A DNA stretch of 64,000 nucleotides from TOLSYN sp963849065. Its GTDB lineage: Bacteria; Acidobacteriota; Terriglobia; Terriglobales; Acidobacteriaceae. The stretch lies in the NCBI GenBank assembly GCA_963849065.1, contig CAWKFM010000004.1, forward strand, positions 248,001-312,000. Reading direction: 5' to 3'. Shown piece by piece: positions 16,101 through 24,561 of this stretch. Every line of letters starts with the position of its first letter. Positions within the stretch are counted from its first letter, which is position 1. A program made the translations under genes and the position numbers. The notes below the pieces were generated by a model. The model worked only from the letters and a program-made list of their open reading frames with translations. It was not told the origin of the DNA and searched no databases.

Positions 16101-17384
16101 CTAAAGCCCCCCATCCCTGGCGCGATAGGCCCAGTAGTCGCCGGCCGTCTCACTCAGGTCTCCAGCCGGTTTTTCGCCTTTCAACACCCGCCCCACGGCG
16201 CGGACCACGCGCCGCATGGGCAGCGCTCCGTGCTCATCTTCAAAGAAGATCTCACCCACCTTGTTCGTCCGGTAGTACCAGCGCTTGAGGATTGCCAGGT
16301 GCTCCATCCACTCCTGCGCGCTGCCGGGAGCAACCGCTTCCGCGGAGTGCAGCAGCCCCTTGATTCGCGCCTCCATGCTTTGCGAACCGGCGCGCTCGGC
16401 GCTCACATCGAAGGCGATCGGCCCGTCGAGCATTCCTGCGGCGATGCGGAAGAGCGCGATGTGTCCCGGCAGGTGCGAGGGCTGCAGCAGCAATCCGTTC
16501 AGCCGGTCGATGCGATGCACGATTTCGGCGAGACGGCTCCGCACGGCTTTCAACTTTTCCAATCGCGCGTGCGCCGCGGCCGCGGCCTCGAACTCGAGGC
16601 GCTCGCTGGCCTCGTCGCGCGCCCGGCCAATCTCCACCAGCAGCGAATGGCCGCCGCTCTCCAAGTAGCGAACCACGCGCGCCGCTTCTTGCGCGTAGCG
16701 CTCATCGCTGCATCCTTTGAAGCAGGGCGCAAGACACATCTTCATCTCCGAATAGACGCAGCCGGGAAACGATCGGTCGGGCTTCAACTCGTCGGTGCAG
16801 TGGCGCAGCAGAAAGAAATCCAGCGAGTCGTTGGCGTACTGCTCGGCCTCGGCGCGCGAGGCGAACGGACCGAAGTATTCGCCGCCGGCGCGCAGCGAGC
16901 GGATGCGCGAACTGACCGCAACGCGTGGGTAAGGATTGTCGCGCAGCAGCCATAGCAGCGGCGCCGGACGCAGATGCAGGCGCTCGGCGTAGCGTGCAGG
17001 GAACTCGGCGCGGAGCAGACGGTAGAGCGCAAATGCCGCTTCGAAATCTCCGCCCACCGGGCAGAACTCCACGGCGCGGACACGCTCGCGCAGGTTGAGG
17101 CGGCGGCTATGGACTGCGTCTGCCGCAGCATCTTTCGGCGAACCCAGCAGCCGCTCCAGACGGCGGCGCAGGTTGGCAGTCTTGCTCACGTAGGGCTCGC
17201 CGCCGGAGGCTTTGGCGCGCAGCACAAACACCGCCGGCGAGGCGGGCTGCGCGGCGAAAAACTCCGCGTCGTGCAAGGCGTCGAATTCGCGGCAGGTCAA
17301 CACGCCGACAGTGTATCGCGAAGTGCCTACGGCTTCGACGGAAGTTGCAAGCGGCTTGGAATTTCGTTCAATGTTCGTTGCCAA
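16101..17384 (-). CDS. UvrC-like GIY-YIG nuclease without the C-terminal nuclease half
   Basis: 427 aa. A GIY-YIG-like N-domain (VFVLRAKASGGEPYVSKTAN LRRRL, residues about 52-76) is followed by the UvrC central part. That includes YFGPFASRAEAEQYANDSLD, a Cys cluster (CTDEL..CVYSEMKMCLAPCFKGC) and a UVR-like helix (ARDEASERLEFEAAAAAHAR). Full UvrC (about 600 aa) also carries an RNase H-like endonuclease and a helix-hairpin-helix; both are absent. The first motif Tyr is Phe and the YIG Gly is Ser, so catalysis is doubtful. It may act in an auxiliary repair role like Cho. Confidence 0.75.
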   Translation of the reverse strand: MATNIERNSKPLATSVEAVGTSRYTVGVLTCREFDALHDAEFFAAQPASPAVFVLRAKASGGEPYVSKTANLRRRLERLLGSPKDAAADAVHSRRLNLRERVRAVEFCPVGGDFEAAFALYRLLRAEFPARYAERLHLRPAPLLWLLRDNPYPRVAVSSRIRSLRAGGEYFGPFASRAEAEQYANDSLDFFLLRHCTDELKPDRSFPGCVYSEMKMCLAPCFKGCSDERYAQEAARVVRYLESGGHSLLVEIGRARDEASERLEFEAAAAAHARLEKLKAVRSRLAEIVHRIDRLNGLLLQPSHLPGHIALFRIAAGMLDGPIAFDVSAERAGSQSMEARIKGLLHSAEAVAPGSAQEWMEHLAILKRWYYRTNKVGEIFFEDEHGALPMRRVVRAVGRVLKGEKPAGDLSETAGDYWAYRARDGGL

Positions 17385-17496
17385 TCTGCCGTTCTACAGT
17401 ATGACGCGCCGGAGATCGGGAGGCGGAGCCGAAGCACGGCCCGTCGACACTGAAAAGACGGCGCGCACCAAGAGTGTGTACCCGGAGTGTGAGCCG

Positions 17497-17853
17497 ATGT
17501 CCGTCGTAACGATCCCGCGCCAGACGAGGCCGCGCAAGACGAGGCCGCGCCAGAGCAAGCCCCGCAAGCCGGCGGATTCGCAAGCCATCCGGAGTGCAAC
17601 GTTAGGCGCAACTCTGCACGAGCTCTGCTGCTATCTGGCGGCTGCGCCCGCGGTTCCATCGAGTGAAGATCCGTTGAGTGAAGAGGAATGCGCGGCCCTG
17701 GCCGCCACCGCGCTCGGCGGCCATGCCGAAGCCGAGTTTCTGGTGGGCAGCATCTTCGATGCCGCCGATGATCCGGCCCGCGCCATGGAGTGGTATCGCC
17801 GCTCCGCCAGAGGCGGCTATGCGCCCGCCAAGCTGCAATTATTAGCTCGCTAG
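17497..17853 (+). CDS. Short Sel1-repeat protein
   Basis: 118 aa. The N-terminus is a basic TRPRKTRPRQSKPRKP segment. The C-terminus GHAEAEFLVGSIFDAADDPA followed by RAMEWYRRSARGGYAPAKLQ is one to two Sel1-type TPR repeats, a protein-interaction scaffold. I start at MSVVTIPRQ (GGAG about 9 nt upstream). An ATG at 17401 would add 32 residues. The 5' part overlaps nothing real on the other strand. Confidence 0.6.
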   Translation: MSVVTIPRQTRPRKTRPRQSKPRKPADSQAIRSATLGATLHELCCYLAAAPAVPSSEDPLSEEECAALAATALGGHAEAEFLVGSIFDAADDPARAMEWYRRSARGGYAPAKLQLLAR

Positions 17854-18073
17854 GGCAGGCAAAAGGGCCATCGGCTGGCTGCTCAGGTTTGGGGAAAGGA
17901 TTGGCGGATCGGGCAATCGTTTTGCAGCGGGAGGTTACTGGATGGTACATCGTTGCGCAAAAATGTAAACCATTCACACTTCAGTTACGATCCGGTGCAA
18001 AAAGGGTTAGCTTTCTTGCCAATGGTTTTCGTATCTCATCGCGTTTTCCGGTTGCGGCGGTCTGACTTCTAAC

Positions 18074-18108
18074 ACCCACAACTTTGCTGCGGGCAGATGT
18101 GGGGCACC
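18074..18108 (+). repeat. Dispersed hairpin, GGGGCACC-tail family (degenerate)
   Basis: The outer arms CCCACA / TGTGGGG pair and the tail GGGGCACC is intact. The inner stem has decayed. Confidence 0.6.
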
Positions 18109-18178
18109 ATAGAGCACAGATCTGGGATACCAGCCGGAGGATCCAAATCAAAGGCAAAGGCAAGAGCAGGGTCAAAAA

Positions 18179-18215
18179 CCCTGCCCTAGCCAAAAGAAGG
18201 CTAGGACGGGCACCC
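18179..18215 (+). repeat. Dispersed hairpin, GGGGCACC-tail family (CCTAGCC stem)
   Basis: Inner stem CCTAGCC / GGCTAGG with a 7-nt loop, followed by ACGGGCACCC. The stem sequence differs entirely from the CATCTGCC copies while pairing is kept. Confidence 0.75.
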
Positions 18216-18236
18216 GCTCGCATCGCACCCGACTGC

Positions 18237-19034
18237 TCATCGCAGGCTGGCGCTTTTGTACTTCATGCGGAAGTCGTCGCCTTCGACGCGGACGACGCGG
18301 CACATTTCGTGGAGGCGGGAGCGCATGCGCTCGCCGATGCGGTCGCCGAGAGTTTCTTCGCGGGCGGCGCGCGAAGTCTGCGTCTCCGGCGCGGAGCCTG
18401 CGGGGGCGAGGTCCTTGTAGTTGGTGGTGATGATGGTGGTGCGTTTATCGTTGTAACGGGTATTGAGGATGTGCGAGACCGTGTCCCACACCCATTCGGT
18501 GGGCTTGGCCGCGCCCAGCTCATCGAGCACCAGCACCTCGGACTCAAAGACCGGCCGCAGCACATCCATCTCCGTGACCTGCACCGAGGCGTTGTAGGAG
18601 TTCTGGATTTCCTTGAGCAGTTCGCGATAGTCGTAGAACAGGCACGCGGTGGACTTCTGCAGGATCAGTTCCTTGGCGATGCCCACTGCCAGGTGGGTTT
18701 TGCCGCAGCCGATGGGGCCGGTGAGCAGCAGGCCGGCGTTTTCCAAGGGGAACTCGTGCACGAAGCGCAGGGCCGCCATGTGCGCCGGGGCCAGGGAGCG
18801 GAACGGGCCTTCGTGCTCGAAGTTGGAGAGCTCGCAGTGACGGTAGCGGCGGGGGATGCGGGCGGCCTCCAGCAGGCGCCCGCCTTGCAACTGGCGGATG
18901 CACTCGCAGCGCGTTGCCTCTTCCACCGTGCGTCCCTTGCGCTCCACCCGCAGCATGCGCCATCCGGTGCCGGAGCACAGGGAACAGGGGGCGGTGTCGG
19001 TTGGTTTGGCGTCGCTTGGTTTTTGGGACGGCAT
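18237..19034 (-). CDS. DnaC/DnaI-like ATPase (helicase-loader type)
   Basis: 265 aa. An N-terminal zinc-knuckle-like segment (CSLCSGTGW..CECIRQ) precedes an AAA+ core with Walker A GPIGCGKTHLA (around residue 106), Walker B EVLVLDELGAAKPTEW, sensor-1-like IITTNY and a final GERMRSRLHEMCRVVRVEG. DnaC-family proteins load the replicative helicase, and IstB proteins of IS21 share this core. There is no istA or terminal repeat nearby and there is a zinc N-domain, so a chromosomal DnaC/DnaI role is more likely than a transposon role. Confidence 0.85.
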   Translation of the reverse strand: MPSQKPSDAKPTDTAPCSLCSGTGWRMLRVERKGRTVEEATRCECIRQLQGGRLLEAARIPRRYRHCELSNFEHEGPFRSLAPAHMAALRFVHEFPLENAGLLLTGPIGCGKTHLAVGIAKELILQKSTACLFYDYRELLKEIQNSYNASVQVTEMDVLRPVFESEVLVLDELGAAKPTEWVWDTVSHILNTRYNDKRTTIITTNYKDLAPAGSAPETQTSRAAREETLGDRIGERMRSRLHEMCRVVRVEGDDFRMKYKSASLR

Positions 19035-19181
19035 CCCATGAGCTTGAGGCAGCCGCGCCGCGGATGCAAGGCCTTGCCTGCCGCCGACTGTCTAAAGGCT
19101 GTGGGGAAGCTGTGCAAGAGTTGATTTTTCGGTGTTTCTATCTAATCCATCCGGCCATTCGCCTTGGCTCGGCGACCGTGT

Positions 19182-19192
19182 AAAAGTTGCAC
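19182..19192. promoter_or_regulatory. AAGT-GCA-ACTT-like site 1 upstream of aceB
   Basis: AAAAGTTGCAC. On the other strand this reads GTGCAACTTTT, sharing the GCAACTT half of sites 2 and 3. Confidence 0.4.
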
Positions 19193-19352
19193 ATTGGGGA
19201 GGGGTGAGTTCCCAAATCTAGCGGCGAGAGCTTCAGATTCCGTGCAGGTTGTTGGTTTCCTTGCACTTCATGGAGGCCATCGCCGGGCCCTCAAAGTTGG
19301 CGCGGCTGCCTCCGGCTCGGGTGAGAGAGACTGGCCTGCTTACCGCCTCATA

Positions 19353-19367
19353 GAAAGTGCAACTTTC
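19353..19367. promoter_or_regulatory. Palindromic operator candidate 2 upstream of aceB
   Basis: GAAAGT-GCA-ACTTTC: 6-bp perfect arms around a 3-nt centre. Confidence 0.5.
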
Positions 19368-19463
19368 CGGGTGTTTTCGTCACGAGATATTCATTTTCTG
19401 CTTGCGTAACCCTCGTTCGATGTTCTAACTTCGTTCCTCAGTTTGGAGTTCCCGGGGATCAAA

Positions 19464-19475
19464 AAAGTGCAACTT
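19464..19475. promoter_or_regulatory. Palindromic operator candidate 3 upstream of aceB
   Basis: The core AAGT-GCA-ACTT has the same centre and spacing as site 2. Confidence 0.5.
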
Positions 19476-19785
19476 GGATTCTGCCCTTAGCGTCTAATGA
19501 CGCGGGAGAGCGGTGTCGAATCAGCGCTTTCCTGCCGCGGTGCAATCCCATGGCATTCCTGCTGTCCTCTGGTCCGGGCATGATGGGCATTTCCTCCGGA
19601 ACGGCGTCGCTGCGAGCCGCGTCCCACCGGGGTTGAAACTCTGAGCTGAGGTGCCTGAATTGTAGGCAGGACCGATCACGGAAACGCCTGCCCCCGCGCC
19701 TGTCCCTGCGCCTGCAACGGCAGGTAGGGCGGCGTGCGAAAAGGGAAGCTTTTCGTTGCCAGTTATTTGCTATTGAAGGAGATGC

Positions 19786-21399
19786 ATGTCCGCAACCACC
19801 ACGCCACACGGCGCTTCGCTCAGTTCGCAGTCTGCAGTTCTGAGTGAACCGGCGCGCGGATTTTGCCTGAATTGTCCTCCCGGCGGATCGGAGCCGGCCG
19901 CGGAGCTGCCACAAGACTTTCTGGAGTTTCTGCTGCCGCTGCATCAGCGCTTCACTCCCTGGCAGAAGCAGCTGGCGGCCAAGCGCAAGACTACGCTGGA
20001 GGCGGCGCATCACGGACACCTGCCCACGCATCTCGCGGCAGGCGAGGCGCAGCGCGAACTGTGGAAGATTCCGGTTCCGGAGTGGTGCGAGGACCAGCGC
20101 AATCAGATGACCGGTCCCGCCGATGAGGCCGAGCTGGTGGTGAAGATGCTCAACTCCGGCGCGCCGGGCGTGATGCTCGACCTGGAAGACTCCACGGTGA
20201 ACCAGTGGGGACACCAGCGCCTGGGCGTGCGCAACATTCTCGCCGCACTCCGCGGCACGCTCACTTGCGAAGATAAAAAGCGCGAACGCACAGTTGGCAT
20301 CGAGCCCAGCAAGACCGTCATTTGGCTGCGCGTGCGCGGCCTGCATCTGCACCAGGGCGGAGTGTTCGGCTCTGAGCCTATGTCGGGCACGCTGTTCGAC
20401 GTTGCGGTGCTCGCCTACCAGATTGAGCTCGATGCGTTGAAGCATCCGCCATGCTTCTACATTCCCAAGTCGGAGAGCGCGGACGAGGCGCTGTGGTGGT
20501 CGGCGCTGTTCGACGCCATTGAAGACGCGCGGGGATGGCCGCGCGGCACCATCCGCTGCATGGCGCTGGTCGAGTCCCACGCGCTGGCCTACCAGATGGA
20601 GGAATTTCTCTTCAATCTGCGCGGGCACATTGTGGGGCTGAACCTGGGGCGCTGGGATTACATGGCTTCGCTGATTCACTACAACTTCAAGAATCCCGAA
20701 TGGGTGCTGCCGGACCGCAACACGATCCCGCACGACGTCCCGTTCTTCCAGAGCCTGCGCGAGCTGCTGCCGGAGATCTGCCACAAGCACCACTGCCTGG
20801 CCATCGGCGGCATGACTGCCTTGTATCCCAGCCGGGAGGACGCCGAGCTGAACGCGCGCGCGCTGGCGGTGCTGGAGAAGGACAAGAAGAACGAGGCCAA
20901 CCAGGGATTTGACGGCGCCTGGACCGGACATCCCGATCAGAACCAGATTGCGGTGGCCCAGTTCCCGATTCCCAACCAGATCCCCCATCGGAATTTCGGA
21001 CCGCGCTATCCTAATCTCCGTCCCGTACCGGCCGGAGTGGGGCATCGCACCGTGAACGGAACCCGCGCCGCGATCCGCACCGTCATCCGTTACCGCAACG
21101 GGGTGCTGAACGGCAAGGGCGCAAGCCTGCTGGACGGCTACATGGAGGATCTCGCTACCGACCGCATCTACCGCCTGATGATTGCGCAGCGCATGGAACA
21201 CTGGGCGCTGGCACCGATCGTCGATGAACAGGGCAAGGCGGTGCCGCACACCCCGGAGTTCATCACCCAGCTCTTCGACGAGGAGCTCGCCAAGCTGATT
21301 GCAAATCCCGGCAAGGATCTGGGCACGCCCGAGACCTTCCGGCAGGCGCGGCAGCTGAGCGAGGACCTGGTGAGGAGCGGAGAATTTAACCCGATCTAA
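19786..21399 (+). CDS. aceB: Malate synthase A
   Basis: It condenses glyoxylate and acetyl-CoA to malate, the second step of the glyoxylate shunt. 537 aa is the usual length of the A type. Visible are GVMLDLEDSTVNQWGHQRLG and the family signature region RGHIVGLNLGRWDYMASLIH, which deviates slightly from the PROSITE form. Also present are DVPFFQSLRELLPEICHKHH and GFDGAWTGHPDQNQIAVAQF. AAGGAGATGC precedes the ATG. aceA follows after 154 bp, and a long upstream region carries repeated palindromes, so regulation by carbon source is likely. Confidence 0.96.
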   Translation: MSATTTPHGASLSSQSAVLSEPARGFCLNCPPGGSEPAAELPQDFLEFLLPLHQRFTPWQKQLAAKRKTTLEAAHHGHLPTHLAAGEAQRELWKIPVPEWCEDQRNQMTGPADEAELVVKMLNSGAPGVMLDLEDSTVNQWGHQRLGVRNILAALRGTLTCEDKKRERTVGIEPSKTVIWLRVRGLHLHQGGVFGSEPMSGTLFDVAVLAYQIELDALKHPPCFYIPKSESADEALWWSALFDAIEDARGWPRGTIRCMALVESHALAYQMEEFLFNLRGHIVGLNLGRWDYMASLIHYNFKNPEWVLPDRNTIPHDVPFFQSLRELLPEICHKHHCLAIGGMTALYPSREDAELNARALAVLEKDKKNEANQGFDGAWTGHPDQNQIAVAQFPIPNQIPHRNFGPRYPNLRPVPAGVGHRTVNGTRAAIRTVIRYRNGVLNGKGASLLDGYMEDLATDRIYRLMIAQRMEHWALAPIVDEQGKAVPHTPEFITQLFDEELAKLIANPGKDLGTPETFRQARQLSEDLVRSGEFNPI

Positions 21400-21553
21400 C
21401 CCGCCCCGGCGGGGACGTGGCACGGGCGGCGCAGTATAATAGCTCGCCCGGCGGCAGCCCTCACCGGAACACAGAAATCGTGCGGCGGGAAAGAGTCGGC
21501 CGCGAAACGCAAGCTAAACGGATCTTTATTCAATTGAGAAGGGAAACACGACA

Positions 21554-22849
21554 GTGACTGCTACCAATAACAGCTTCGACATCACCCGTACCTGGAAAAC
21601 CGATGCACGCTGGAGCGGCATTGAACGGCCGTACACGGCAGCCGACGTAGAGCGTCTGCGCGGTACCGTTCATGTCGAGCACAGCCTCGCCCGCCTCGGC
21701 GCCGAGCGCCTGTGGGAACTCATGCAGACCCGCACCCACGTCCAGGCCCTGGGAGCCATGACCGGCAACCAGGCCATTGAGATGGTCGAAGCCGGACTGG
21801 AAGCCATTTATGTGAGCGGCTGGCAGGTTGCCGGGGACGCCAACACCTCCGGGCAGGTCTATCCGGACCAGAGCCTGTACCCCGCCGACTCGGTGCCGCA
21901 GCTGTGTCGCCGCATCAACAACGCGCTGCTGCGCGCCGACCAGATCTGGCACCAGGAAGGCCGCAACAGCAAGCATTGGCTGGCGCCCCTGGTGGCCGAT
22001 GCCGAAGCCGGATTCGGCGGCACGCTGAACGCCTTCGAGCTGATGAAGAACATGATTGAGTGCGGAGCCGCCGCAGTCCACTTTGAAGACCAGCTGAGCT
22101 CGGCCAAGAAGTGCGGTCACATGGGCGGCAAGGTTCTGGTGCCGACCCAGGAAGCGGTGCAGAAGCTGGTGGCGGCCCGCCTGGCGGCCGACGTGAGTAA
22201 CGTGCCGACCATCCTGATTGCCCGCACCGACGCCAACGGCGCCAACCTGATCACCAGCGACATCGATCCCTACGATCTGCCTTACTTCACCGGCGAGCCG
22301 CGCACGGCGGAAGGCTTCTACCGCATCCGGCCCGGCGTGGAGACGGCCATCTCGCGCGGCCTGGCCTATGCGCCGTATGCCGACATGATCTGGTGTGAGA
22401 CCAGCGAGCCGAACCTGGCCGAAGCCAAGAAGTTCGCCGACGCCATCCACGCCAAGTTCCCCGGCAAGCTGCTGGCCTACAACTGCTCGCCTTCGTTCAA
22501 CTGGAAGAAGAAGCTGGACGATGCCACCATCGCCAAGTTCCAGAAGGAGCTGGGGGCCATGAACTACAAGTTCCAGTTCATCACCCTGGCCGGCTTCCAC
22601 GCCCTCAACTTCACCATGTTCGATCTGGCGCGCAACTACAAGGCGAGCGCGATGACCGCCTACTCCGCCCTGCAGGAGAAGGAATTTGCCGCCGAGAAGG
22701 ACGGCTACCGCGCGGTGAAGCACCAGGCGTTTGTGGGTACCGGTTACTTCGACGACGTCTCGCAGGTGATCGCCGCGGGCAAGAGCAGCACCACCGCTCT
22801 GTCGGGCTCGACCGAAGAAGAGCAGTTCCACCCCGCGGGCCAGCACTAA
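21554..22849 (+). CDS. aceA: Isocitrate lyase
   Basis: It cleaves isocitrate to succinate and glyoxylate, the first step of the glyoxylate shunt. The 431-aa protein carries the catalytic signature SAKKCGHMGGKVLVP, WLAPLVADAEAGFGGTLNAF, the metal-site context IARTDANGANLITSDIDPYD, and YNCSPSFNWKKKLDD. The start is a GTG with AAGGGAA upstream. It ends just before a strong terminator and likely forms a unit with aceB, letting the cell grow on acetate or fatty acids. Confidence 0.97.
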   Translation: MTATNNSFDITRTWKTDARWSGIERPYTAADVERLRGTVHVEHSLARLGAERLWELMQTRTHVQALGAMTGNQAIEMVEAGLEAIYVSGWQVAGDANTSGQVYPDQSLYPADSVPQLCRRINNALLRADQIWHQEGRNSKHWLAPLVADAEAGFGGTLNAFELMKNMIECGAAAVHFEDQLSSAKKCGHMGGKVLVPTQEAVQKLVAARLAADVSNVPTILIARTDANGANLITSDIDPYDLPYFTGEPRTAEGFYRIRPGVETAISRGLAYAPYADMIWCETSEPNLAEAKKFADAIHAKFPGKLLAYNCSPSFNWKKKLDDATIAKFQKELGAMNYKFQFITLAGFHALNFTMFDLARNYKASAMTAYSALQEKEFAAEKDGYRAVKHQAFVGTGYFDDVSQVIAAGKSSTTALSGSTEEEQFHPAGQH

Positions 22850-22874
22850 ACCGCGTGGTACGGTGAACCACTTC

Positions 22875-22901
22875 AGCCCGGCTCACAAGGCCGGGCTTTT
22901 T
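22875..22901 (+). terminator. Rho-independent terminator after aceA
   Basis: 8-bp arms AGCCCGGC / GCCGGGCT, 7-nt loop, then a run of T. It lies 25 bp past the aceA stop. Confidence 0.85.
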
Positions 22902-23020
22902 CCTGCCTTCCGGCAGGTGCGCTGGCACAGATCGGAGAGCAGGAATTTCGTTTGCATCCATGCTGCCGGCGGGCGACATTCCGAGCAGGGATTGCTTCCA
23001 ACCCTGGTGGAGGTTTTCTT

Positions 23021-23365
23021 ATGGGCGCCGATCCGGTTGTTCCTCTTCGATCCTTAACCCTCGAACGGCAGAAATCGGGTGACACGGTGACCCTGCTCTG
23101 CCACGGCAGGCTGGTGGCCGAAACCGCCGGGCGCCTGCAGGACGAGGTGCACGCGCTGCTTCCGCAAGCCCAAACCATCGTTCTCGACCTGAGCGATGTG
23201 CAGTACATGGACAGCTCCGGGCTGGGCGCGCTGGTCAGTGTCTATGTTTCTACCAAACGGGCCGGCAAGCGGCTGCAGCTGCTCAAGGTCAGCGAGCGCG
23301 TGCAGGAGCTTTTGAAAATCACCAAGCTGCTCAGCGTCTTTGAAGGATACGGCGAGTATCTGTAG
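23021..23365 (+). CDS. STAS-domain protein (anti-sigma factor antagonist type)
   Basis: 114 aa. It has the SpoIIAA-like core IVLDLSDVQYMDSSGLGALV, with the phosphorylatable Ser in DSSG, plus LQLLKVSERVQELLKITKL. Such proteins bind anti-sigma kinases and release a sigma factor. No RsbW-like kinase or sigma gene is adjacent, so the partner is unknown. The start at MGADPVVPL has GGTGGAGG upstream; the longer frame to 22952 runs over the aceA terminator region. Confidence 0.9.
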   Translation: MGADPVVPLRSLTLERQKSGDTVTLLCHGRLVAETAGRLQDEVHALLPQAQTIVLDLSDVQYMDSSGLGALVSVYVSTKRAGKRLQLLKVSERVQELLKITKLLSVFEGYGEYL

Positions 23366-23407
23366 CGGCTGAGCGAGCGCCGCAGCCTTCTTTGCCGTCC
23401 GCGTGGG

Positions 23408-24036
23408 CTATGGCTGCGAGAGCGGGACTTCGAAGTACATGAGTTCGTGGGCTTGGTTGAAAGTGACGCCGGTGAGGTAGAGACGGGCGCCGTCGGCGGG
23501 ATGGTCGAGGCCGGTGGTGTCAAAGAAGAGAAAGCCCTGCTGGGTGGAGTGGGACGGGATGGCGCGGGCGGCGAAGATGGCGTGCTGGAGCTGGTTCGCG
23601 TCCTTGGGGGAGACTCCGCCGTGCGGTGAGTTTTTGCCAGGGAGCGGGATGGGGATCTGGTCTTCGGAGCGGGAACGCGGGGCGCGGATGGCGGTGAGGG
23701 CGCGGCGGAGGTCGTCGAGCGTGAAGGGATCGGCTTTGGCGCGGTCGCGGGTGACGAGCTGGAAGCGAGCATGGTCGAGCAGGATGGGGCGTCGCCGTCG
23801 TTGGTGAAGACGACGAGGATGGGAAGGACGGCGTGGCCGAGCATGTCGGGATGGAAGAGCGCGGCCTTTTGCGGGGTGTCATAGGGGTCGGCGGCGAGGG
23901 TGAGCTTTTCGTCGGGGTGGGCATCGTGAAAGGCGATGCGGTTGGCCGGGACGAGCGGCGGCATGGCGAAGTCCCGGGCGAAGGCGGCGAGGACGAGAGC
24001 GGCGAGGATAGACGCGGCGAGAGCGATGCGGCGCAT
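23408..24036 (-). pseudogene. Secreted/membrane-anchored protein with a frameshift in a C-run
   Basis: From MRRIALAASILAALVLAAFA (24036) the frame reads a signal peptide and about 75 further residues to VVFTNDGDAP. It then shifts: the continuation ILLDHARFQLVTRDRAKADP through TTGLDHPADGARLYLTGVTF to a stop at 23408 is in another frame. The distance is one base short of a multiple of three, and the break lies at a CCCC run (minus strand, 23786-23789). Restoring one C gives a coherent 209-aa extracytoplasmic protein. Function unknown. A sequencing error is as likely as a true mutation. Confidence 0.7.
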
Positions 24037-24128
24037 GGCGGAGATTATAGGCGGAGTTGAGGGCGGGCGCAGGTTGAGAAAAAGATCAACGGAAAACACG
24101 AGCTAGGATGCAGGCATCCGGCTTCTTC

Positions 24129-24326
24129 CTATCCGCGGCCGGGGCCGACGCGGATGTTGGAGAAGGAATGAAGGAGGCCGGTCACTCTCAGCAGCCATAG
24201 CACAACGGCGATGACTACGATGGCGTTGATGATGGACTTTATAGTGGACTGCATTGGAATGAGATTCACCAGCCAGAGGACAACACCTACGACGACTAGA
24301 ACTTCCACCAGTTGAATCAACGGCAT
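24129..24326 (-). CDS. Small two-helix membrane protein (Thivi_2564-like)
   Basis: 65 aa. MPLIQLVEVLVVVGVVLWLV followed by NLIPMQSTIKSIINAIVVIA then VVLWLL gives two transmembrane helices joined by a short polar loop. This is the pattern of small Thivi_2564-type membrane proteins of unknown role. AAAAGGAGA lies about 9 nt before the ATG. It is divergent from eutB. Confidence 0.8.
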   Translation of the reverse strand: MPLIQLVEVLVVVGVVLWLVNLIPMQSTIKSIINAIVVIAVVLWLLRVTGLLHSFSNIRVGPGRG

Positions 24327-24561
24327 AATACCCAATCTCCTTTTCGCGATGCCCACTCGAATTGGGCTGCGCCATGACCGCGTCCGCAGAACACGAGTCA
24401 CGATCGCGATTTAAGTGGATGTGTCGGCTGTCCGGATGGTTGGATTGGAAGGCAGGCGCTTGGGCGCGGCAGACTGCCGAGAGCACCCTGAATAAGGCTT
24501 CGAGAGCTACGGATGCGAAGCTGCAAAGATATAATTTGCGCGTAAGACCAGGCGGACTGAG

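Larger units (their letters stand above)
17854..18236 (+). other. Intergenic region with two dispersed hairpin repeats
   Basis: 383 bp between a Sel1 gene and the converging DnaC-like gene. No gene is seen. It holds two members of the GGGGCACC-tail family (18074-18108 and 18179-18215), the second preceded by a purine-rich lead-in (CAAAGGCAAAGGCAAGAGCA, partly) also seen before the 49.8-kb copies. Confidence 0.7.
19035..19785 (+). other. Long leader/intergenic region upstream of aceB
   Basis: 751 bp with no convincing gene. It contains three related palindromic sites with core AAGT-GCA-ACTT (see separate entries) at about 600, 430 and 315 bp before aceB. No hairpin-tail repeat is present. A short frame at 19164-19409 has neither ribosome site nor recognisable protein features. 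Confidence 0.6.

Noticed and set aside
18237..19034. IS21 IstB helper of an insertion sequence
   Set aside because: No istA transposase, terminal inverted repeats or target duplication, and the zinc-knuckle N-terminus favours a DnaC/DnaI-type loader.
19164..19409. Short frame in the aceB upstream region
   Set aside because: It overlaps the palindromic operator candidates and lacks start signals and coding character.
19459..21423. 654-codon minus-strand frame opposite aceB
   Set aside because: It covers malate synthase exactly on the other strand, has no ribosome site and no recognisable domain.
21530..22846. 438-codon minus-strand frame opposite aceA
   Set aside because: A shadow of isocitrate lyase, whose catalytic signature is intact on the plus strand.
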